Of a DNA stretch of 9,561 bases, positions 6,037-9,561 are shown piece after piece (positions within the stretch are counted from its first letter, which is position 1; each line of letters starts with the position of its first letter). The notes beneath the pieces were generated by a model. It was not told the DNA's origin. It ran no database searches and was given only the letters and a program-made list of their open reading frames with translations. Source of the DNA: Mycobacterium sp. (GTDB taxonomy: Bacteria; Actinomycetota; Actinomycetes; Mycobacteriales; Mycobacteriaceae); contig JAQSXQ010000035.1 of assembly GCA_029256565.1 (NCBI GenBank), positions 1 through 9,561 of the forward strand, given 5' to 3'. The position numbers and the translations under genes are program-made.

Positions 6037-6671
6037 TCGGCCATTCCGCTGATCAGGAGGTCGACCACTCGCGACGCCAACTCGTGGATGTCGTCGTCGG
6101 TCTGTCCGTCGATCCTCCGGTACCAGATGTCGACGGCGTTGAGATTGCTCAGCAATGTCCGGGTGGCGAGGGCTTCGTCGACGGCGCGCAGGGATCCGTC
6201 GACAATTCCCTCGGCGATGACACCGCGGAACATGCGCTCGTAGTCGCGCCTGAGTTCATTGAGTTCGGCCAGGGCGTCACGTTGATGGATCTTCAGAGCA
6301 GCCGACGCCTGGTAGCGGACACCCTGGTGGACGACGTGGTGGTATCCGAATTCGGTCATCAGGTTCTCGAGATGGGCGATCGACATGGCGATCAGTCGCG
6401 CTTGACCACTACCAGTGGCGTTGGCGTGGGGCTCGACGCGAGCACGGACTCGACGCATGCCGTCTCGGTAGACCGCCAGGAAGATGTCGAACTTCGACCG
6501 GAAGTGGTAGTAGATCAGCCCCTTCGTGGCGCCGAGTTCGTCGGCGATGTCGTCGATCGTGGTGTTCGCGAAACCGCGGACCATGAACGCGTTCGCCGCG
6601 GCGTCGAGGATCCTGCCCTTGACGTCTGATTCCAATTCTGGGCTCGCACTCACGATGGCCATCCTTCCCAT
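6033..6671 (-). CDS. TetR-family regulator, divergent from the MFS transporter
   Basis: A 212-residue TetR-type repressor. The helix-turn-helix lies at about residues 37-58 (TTIDDIADELGATKGLIYYH), followed by FRSKFDIFLAVY, very typical of the family. The C-terminal ligand domain includes RRDYERMFRGVIAEGIVDGSL and AVDIWYRR, resembling TetR proteins of lipid and acyl-compound metabolism such as KstR2; the similarity is judged by eye and is weak evidence of ligand. Two starts are possible, the ATG at 6671 and an in-frame ATG at 6662, both with AGG-rich sequence at imperfect spacing; I kept the longer. The divergent gap holds a good promoter and short dyads, so it probably represses the transporter gene and its own. 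It overlaps the protease gene end by 4 bp. Confidence 0.91.
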   Translation of the reverse strand: MGRMAIVSASPELESDVKGRILDAAANAFMVRGFANTTIDDIADELGATKGLIYYHFRSKFDIFLAVYRDGMRRVRARVEPHANATGSGQARLIAMSIAHLENLMTEFGYHHVVHQGVRYQASAALKIHQRDALAELNELRRDYERMFRGVIAEGIVDGSLRAVDEALATRTLLSNLNAVDIWYRRIDGQTDDDIHELASRVVDLLISGMAD

Positions 6672-6730
6672 TCACCCTTCGGCGGGATGGCACAGCACGC
6701 GTATGCATGCCCAGCCCCGCGCCACGCCCG

Positions 6731-6759
6731 TTGACACCCAGTGTGACCCACGTTACCGT
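6731..6759 (+). promoter_or_regulatory. Sigma-A-like promoter of the MFS transporter gene
   Basis: TTGACA (6731-6736), a perfect -35, is followed after exactly 17 bp by TACCGT (6754-6759), a TAnnnT -10 identical to that of the DoxX promoter. Transcription would start near 6766, giving a leader of about 105 nt. No stable leader structure was recognised. Confidence 0.65.
6732..6746. promoter_or_regulatory. Dyad over the -35 of the MFS promoter, candidate TetR operator
   Basis: TGACAC and GTGTGA flank CCA, with five of six pairs matching. The position over the -35 would suit repression by the divergent TetR. It is short and imperfect, so chance is possible. Confidence 0.35.
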
Positions 6760-6760
6760 G

Positions 6761-6774
6761 ATACTCAGTAGTAT
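6761..6774. promoter_or_regulatory. Dyad at the predicted MFS transcription start, candidate TetR operator
   Basis: ATACT and AGTAT form perfect 5-bp arms around CAGT, in a locally AT-rich patch directly after the -10 and covering the expected start site. It is a second possible binding site for the divergent TetR, alone or together with the dyad at 6732-6746. Confidence 0.4.
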
Positions 6775-6870
6775 GGCAGCTCACAGGCTTGCGCTTGTCT
6801 GATCCAGCCTCGAACCAGACCGTAAAAGGCACGCCACGCGACCCGCCCACCGATGACCGGAAGGGACACC

Positions 6871-8226
6871 ATGAGCGTTGACTCGGCACTCTCCGCGGCC
6901 GACGAGGTGCACGGACGCGCCACCCGAAAGGCCGTACTCCGGCTGCTGCCGGTCATGTGCGCGGTCTACTTCATGGCCTACATCGACCGCACCAATGTCG
7001 CGCTGGCCAAGACGCACCTCGAGGCGGATGTCGGCATCAGTGCCGCTGCGTTCGGGTTCGGCGCAGGCATCTTCTTCATCAGCTACGCCTTTCTCGAGAT
7101 ACCGAGCAATCTGGTCATGTACCGGGTTGGCCCCCGGAGGTGGATCGCACGCATCGCCGTCACGTGGGGCACGTTGTCGGCGCTGATGATGTTCGTGCAA
7201 GACGACCTGTCGTTCTACGTCATGCGGTTCCTCCTCGGCGCCGCCGAAGCGGGCCTCTACCCGGCACTCATGTACATGGTCACGCTGTGGTTCGCGCAGA
7301 GCTACCGGGCCACCGTGGTCGGGTTCATCTACCTGGCGCCGACCGTTGCACTCGTCGTCGGCGGTCCCATGGGTGGAGCGCTCATGGAACTCGACAGCGC
7401 TTTGGGACTGCACGGCTGGCAGTGGATGTTCCTCATCGAAGGAATCGTCACCGTGCTCGTCGGCGTGCTGGTGTGGTTCAAGCTTCCTCAGGTGCCGAGT
7501 GAGGCACGGTGGCTGTCAACCGAAGAGGCACGCATCCTCACCGAGCGTGCCACGGGCGACCGCCACGACACCGCGACCAAGATTCGCGGCAACCTCCGTA
7601 CGGCGTTCGGCCGCCCGTTCGTCGTCGTGGTCGCGTTGATCTACTTCTTCAACCAGATCACCAACGTGGGCATCGTGTTCAACATCCCAGCGATCGTCGA
7701 GGACCTCGACATCAGTGGGTCCTTCGTCATCGGCCTGCTCTCCGGAAGCGCAGGCATCGGCGCGACGATCGGCGTGCTGCTGGTCCCCCGCCTATTCGCT
7801 TGGTACCAACGCGAAGCCAGTGCGGTCGGCATCCTGGCCGCTGCCACGCTCGTGACGTCCATCGCCTTCATGCTCTCGTCGAGCGCACTCGTACGAATCG
7901 TGCTGATCGCCGTTTCGATGATCTTCGTGTTCGGCACGCTGCCGCTGTTCTGGTCGATCGCAATGGCACGGATGTCCGGTCTCATGGCGGCAGCGAGCCT
8001 TGCCTTCATCAACACCATCGGGCTGATCGGTGGGTTCGTGGGGCCGTACCTGTTCGGCCTCGCCGAAGCCGCCACCAACGATCCATCGGCCGGTTTCTAC
8101 GTCGTCATCATCGCGTCGGTGATCGGCATCGCACTCACACCCGTGCTCGCTCGCGCGATCACGCACGAGGACGCTCTCGATCAGTCGAGGACCTCGCGCA
8201 GCCGGCGCGCGGATGCCTCGGGCTAA
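6871..8226 (+). CDS. MFS transporter, anion:cation symporter (ACS) type
   Basis: A 451-residue major facilitator with about 12 membrane segments and a central cytoplasmic loop at about 210-245. Features of the ACS branch, which carries organic anions such as phthalate, tartrate, glucarate or hydroxyphenylacetate with a proton or other cation, are YFMAYIDRTNVALAK in helix 1 (Asp39, Arg40, Asn42), YRVGPRRWIAR (the loop 2-3 motif) and GAAEAGLYPALMYMVTLWF with Glu126. The ATG at 6871 has GGAAGGG five bases upstream. An ATG at 6853 in frame lacks such a site. The divergent TetR suggests ligand-induced expression. The likely substrate is an organic acid from a catabolic pathway, but no catabolic enzyme is co-directional, so I cannot name it. 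The convergent SDR gene ends 11 bp away. Confidence 0.92.
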   Translation: MSVDSALSAADEVHGRATRKAVLRLLPVMCAVYFMAYIDRTNVALAKTHLEADVGISAAAFGFGAGIFFISYAFLEIPSNLVMYRVGPRRWIARIAVTWGTLSALMMFVQDDLSFYVMRFLLGAAEAGLYPALMYMVTLWFAQSYRATVVGFIYLAPTVALVVGGPMGGALMELDSALGLHGWQWMFLIEGIVTVLVGVLVWFKLPQVPSEARWLSTEEARILTERATGDRHDTATKIRGNLRTAFGRPFVVVVALIYFFNQITNVGIVFNIPAIVEDLDISGSFVIGLLSGSAGIGATIGVLLVPRLFAWYQREASAVGILAAATLVTSIAFMLSSSALVRIVLIAVSMIFVFGTLPLFWSIAMARMSGLMAAASLAFINTIGLIGGFVGPYLFGLAEAATNDPSAGFYVVIIASVIGIALTPVLARAITHEDALDQSRTSRSRRADASG

Positions 8227-8237
8227 CCATCGAGCGA

Positions 8238-8975
8238 TTACCAGTCGACTACCTCGCCGGCATCGTTGATGAACAGCCCGGTGGGCGATTCGGTGGCGAG
8301 TGCGACGGCGACGATGGCGGCTGCGCCTTCGGCGGGGTCGCCGGCGCCGGGAGTCGGTTGGCCACTGAGCCCGGTGGCTCGGTAACCGGGGCTCACGGAC
8401 AGCACGGGAATCCGCTCGGAGGCCAACTCCTTGGCGTAGAGCACCGTCAGCATGTCCAGCGCGCTCTTGGATGCCTGGTACGCGGCCGCTGCCACCGAGG
8501 TGTACTGCCATTCCGGGTCATTGACCAGCCGGGTCGACCCCAGCTCGCTCGACACGTTGAGGATTCGCGGGCGCTCCGAGGCACGCAGCAACGGCAGGAA
8601 TGCATTGGTGACCGCGATGACTCCGGCCGCGTTGGTGTCGAACGTCCGCAGCATGGCTTCCCGACTCACCTGCGACGCCGGCAGTCCGTCGCCGACGATC
8701 GCGGCGTTGTTGACGAGGATGTCCACCCGCCCATGGGTTTCGGCGACGTGCCCGGCAGCCGCAGCGATGGTGCGATCATCGGTGACGTCGAGGATGAGCA
8801 GCTCCGCGTCGAGTCCATCTCCGGCCAGTTCCGCCAGGGCCGCGGCGCCGCGCGCCTGGTCTCGGGAACCCAGCAGTACGTGCACGCCGGCGCGAGCGAG
8901 TTGCCGAGCCATGTGCAGGCCGATGCCGGCGTTGGCTCCAGTGATGAGGGCAATGGGGCGGTCGTCGTTCGTCAT
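8238..8975 (-). CDS. Short-chain dehydrogenase/reductase (SDR)
   Basis: A 245-residue NAD(P)-dependent oxidoreductase of the classical SDR type, close to the usual 250 residues. The Rossmann nucleotide motif TGANAGIG is at 12-19. GSR with Arg38 after the second strand favours NADP(H). LDVTD with Asp63 binds adenine, and NNAA is at 89-92. The catalytic residues are Asn115, Ser142 or Ser143 in NVSSELG, Tyr166 and Lys170 (YQASK), then SPGYRATGL. The spacing from the serine to the tyrosine is about 23 residues, longer than the common 13, as in carbonyl-reductase-like members. Substrate unknown. The start ATG at 8975 has only a weak GGG nearby. It is convergent with the transporter and divergent from the PPOX gene, so it is probably its own transcription unit. 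Confidence 0.93.
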   Translation of the reverse strand: MTNDDRPIALITGANAGIGLHMARQLARAGVHVLLGSRDQARGAAALAELAGDGLDAELLILDVTDDRTIAAAAGHVAETHGRVDILVNNAAIVGDGLPASQVSREAMLRTFDTNAAGVIAVTNAFLPLLRASERPRILNVSSELGSTRLVNDPEWQYTSVAAAAYQASKSALDMLTVLYAKELASERIPVLSVSPGYRATGLSGQPTPGAGDPAEGAAAIVAVALATESPTGLFINDAGEVVDW

Positions 8976-9041
8976 GCACCCATCTCAGTGGAACTCCGAC
9001 CGCACAGGCAGGCCTGAGCTATACCCCCATCGCGGGGAATA

Positions 9042-9063
9042 CGCGCTCGGTGCGATCAGCGCG
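9042..9063. repeat. Inverted repeat in the SDR / PPOX divergent gap
   Basis: CGCGCT and AGCGCG are perfect 6-bp arms 10 bp apart, lying between the divergent SDR and PPOX genes. It may be a regulator site for either gene, but symmetric CG-rich hexamers are common in such DNA. I found no convincing promoter in the remaining 8976-9129 gap. Confidence 0.25.
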
Positions 9064-9129
9064 CTTCCGCAGAGGGCGTAACCCACCCTGGCGGAATAGC
9101 CTGCGTCACGCCCCGTGTTGGCTCCGATC

Positions 9130-9558
9130 ATGAGAGCGTTCACGGACCGAGAGCGGCAGCAGTTCCTCGAAGCCAAGCGCGTCGGCGTGCTGTCGGTGGC
9201 TACCGACGATGGACGACCGCCAGCCAGCGTGCCGATCTGGTACGACTACACCCCCGACGGGCACATTCGGATCAACACGGGCGCGGCGTCGCGCAAGGCT
9301 CGACTGATCGAGCAGGCCGGGGCCGTGACGCTGGTCGTTCAGCGCGAAGAACCGCCGTATCAGTACGTCATCGTGGAGGGCACCGTCGTGGACGTCACGA
9401 CCCCCTCACCCCGCGACGCGCGTGAGGCCATCGCCATCCGTTATCTCGGCGAGGAGGGCGGCAACGCCTTCGTGGAAGCCACCCGCAATGTGACGAGCGT
9501 GCTCTTCACCATCCGACCCGACCGATGGATCAGCGCGGACTACTCCGGCGATCTGTAG
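9130..9558 (+). CDS. PPOX-family split-barrel flavin/F420-binding protein
   Basis: A 142-residue protein of the pyridoxamine 5'-phosphate oxidase-like superfamily, a beta split-barrel that binds FMN, F420 or heme. It is close in size and layout to small actinobacterial F420-dependent proteins such as Rv1155. The signature segments are VGVLSVATDDGRPPASVPIW (18-37), the strand IRINTGAASRKARLI with Lys56 and Arg58 as probable cofactor phosphate contacts, AVTLVVQREEPPYQYVIVEG, and a C-terminal helix with AIRYLGEEGG. Two starts are possible: the ATG at 9130, used here, and a GTG at 9115. Neither has a Shine-Dalgarno, so a leaderless mRNA is possible. It cannot be decided here whether the cofactor is F420 or FMN, nor what is reduced. 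The stop lies three bases from the right edge. Confidence 0.88.
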   Translation: MRAFTDRERQQFLEAKRVGVLSVATDDGRPPASVPIWYDYTPDGHIRINTGAASRKARLIEQAGAVTLVVQREEPPYQYVIVEGTVVDVTTPSPRDAREAIAIRYLGEEGGNAFVEATRNVTSVLFTIRPDRWISADYSGDL

Positions 9559-9561
9559 CGG

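Noticed and set aside
5892..6629. A 245-codon plus-strand frame antisense to the second TetR
   Set aside because: The opposite strand has an unmistakable TetR helix-turn-helix, and this product is Val/Asp-rich without motifs.
7509..9017. A 502-codon open frame on the plus strand
   Set aside because: It runs in a second frame of the MFS gene and then antisense to the SDR gene, both with clear family motifs. Its translation is Arg/His-rich with no domain, as expected for a shadow in GC-rich DNA.
9008..9035. A GGGTAT-like sequence on the minus strand before the SDR gene, considered as a SigF/SigB -10
   Set aside because: There is no GTTT-type -35 at 15-17 bp, so the match is not enough for a promoter call.
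1..9561. CRISPR arrays, tRNA or rRNA genes, riboswitches, insertion sequences, phage or defence genes
   Set aside because: No spaced repeats, cloverleaf-like sequence, terminal inverted repeats, transposase, integrase or nuclease motifs were seen. The CPBP protease alone does not justify calling a bacteriocin-immunity or abortive-infection locus.

Overview
The window is GC-rich bacterial DNA with strongly GC-biased third codon positions, purine-rich Shine-Dalgarno sites (GGAAGGG, GAGGAGGA), and TTGAC-type -35 / TAnnnT-type -10 promoters. It is dense in TetR regulators, SDR, AKR and PPOX-type enzymes. This points to a high-GC actinobacterium, most likely of the Mycobacteriales (Mycobacterium/Mycolicibacterium, Rhodococcus or Nocardia type). 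That placement is inference; no rRNA or other marker is present. I saw no tRNA, rRNA, CRISPR array, insertion sequence or phage gene.

Layout. Positions 1-880 (minus) hold an aldo/keto reductase that runs off the left edge. A divergent gap of about 200 bp follows, then a rightward block: a 66-aa single-pass membrane protein (1077-1277), a DoxX-family membrane protein (1319-1852) and a PhoD-type phosphodiesterase/phosphatase with a twin-arginine lipoprotein signal (1989-3566). The DoxX gene has the window's most striking regulatory site: a perfect 8-bp inverted repeat between a -35 and a -10 set 19 bp apart, the classic MerR/SoxR promoter layout, with a predicted leaderless start.

Convergent to phoD is a WHG-type TetR regulator (3573-4190, minus). 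It is divergent from a two-gene, translationally coupled operon encoding a DUF2306 membrane protein (4379-5143) and a CPBP/Abi-type intramembrane protease (5140-6036). The gap between them has an unusually AT-rich tract with TTAAC repeats, a likely operator. The protease gene meets a second TetR gene (6033-6671, minus) tail to tail, both stop codons sharing one CTAG.

The second TetR is divergent from an MFS transporter of the anion:cation symporter type (6871-8226). Its upstream region has a good sigma-A-like promoter flanked by short dyads. An SDR oxidoreductase (8238-8975, minus) converges on the transporter, and a PPOX-family split-barrel flavin/F420 protein (9130-9558) lies divergently at the right end.

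Overall this is accessory-type chromosome: small self-contained cassettes of a regulator next to its probable target. No single large pathway is visible. The parts most worth following are the MerR-type control of DoxX and the TetR-DUF2306-CPBP cassette. I found no clear evidence of a wholly new defence or mobile system.
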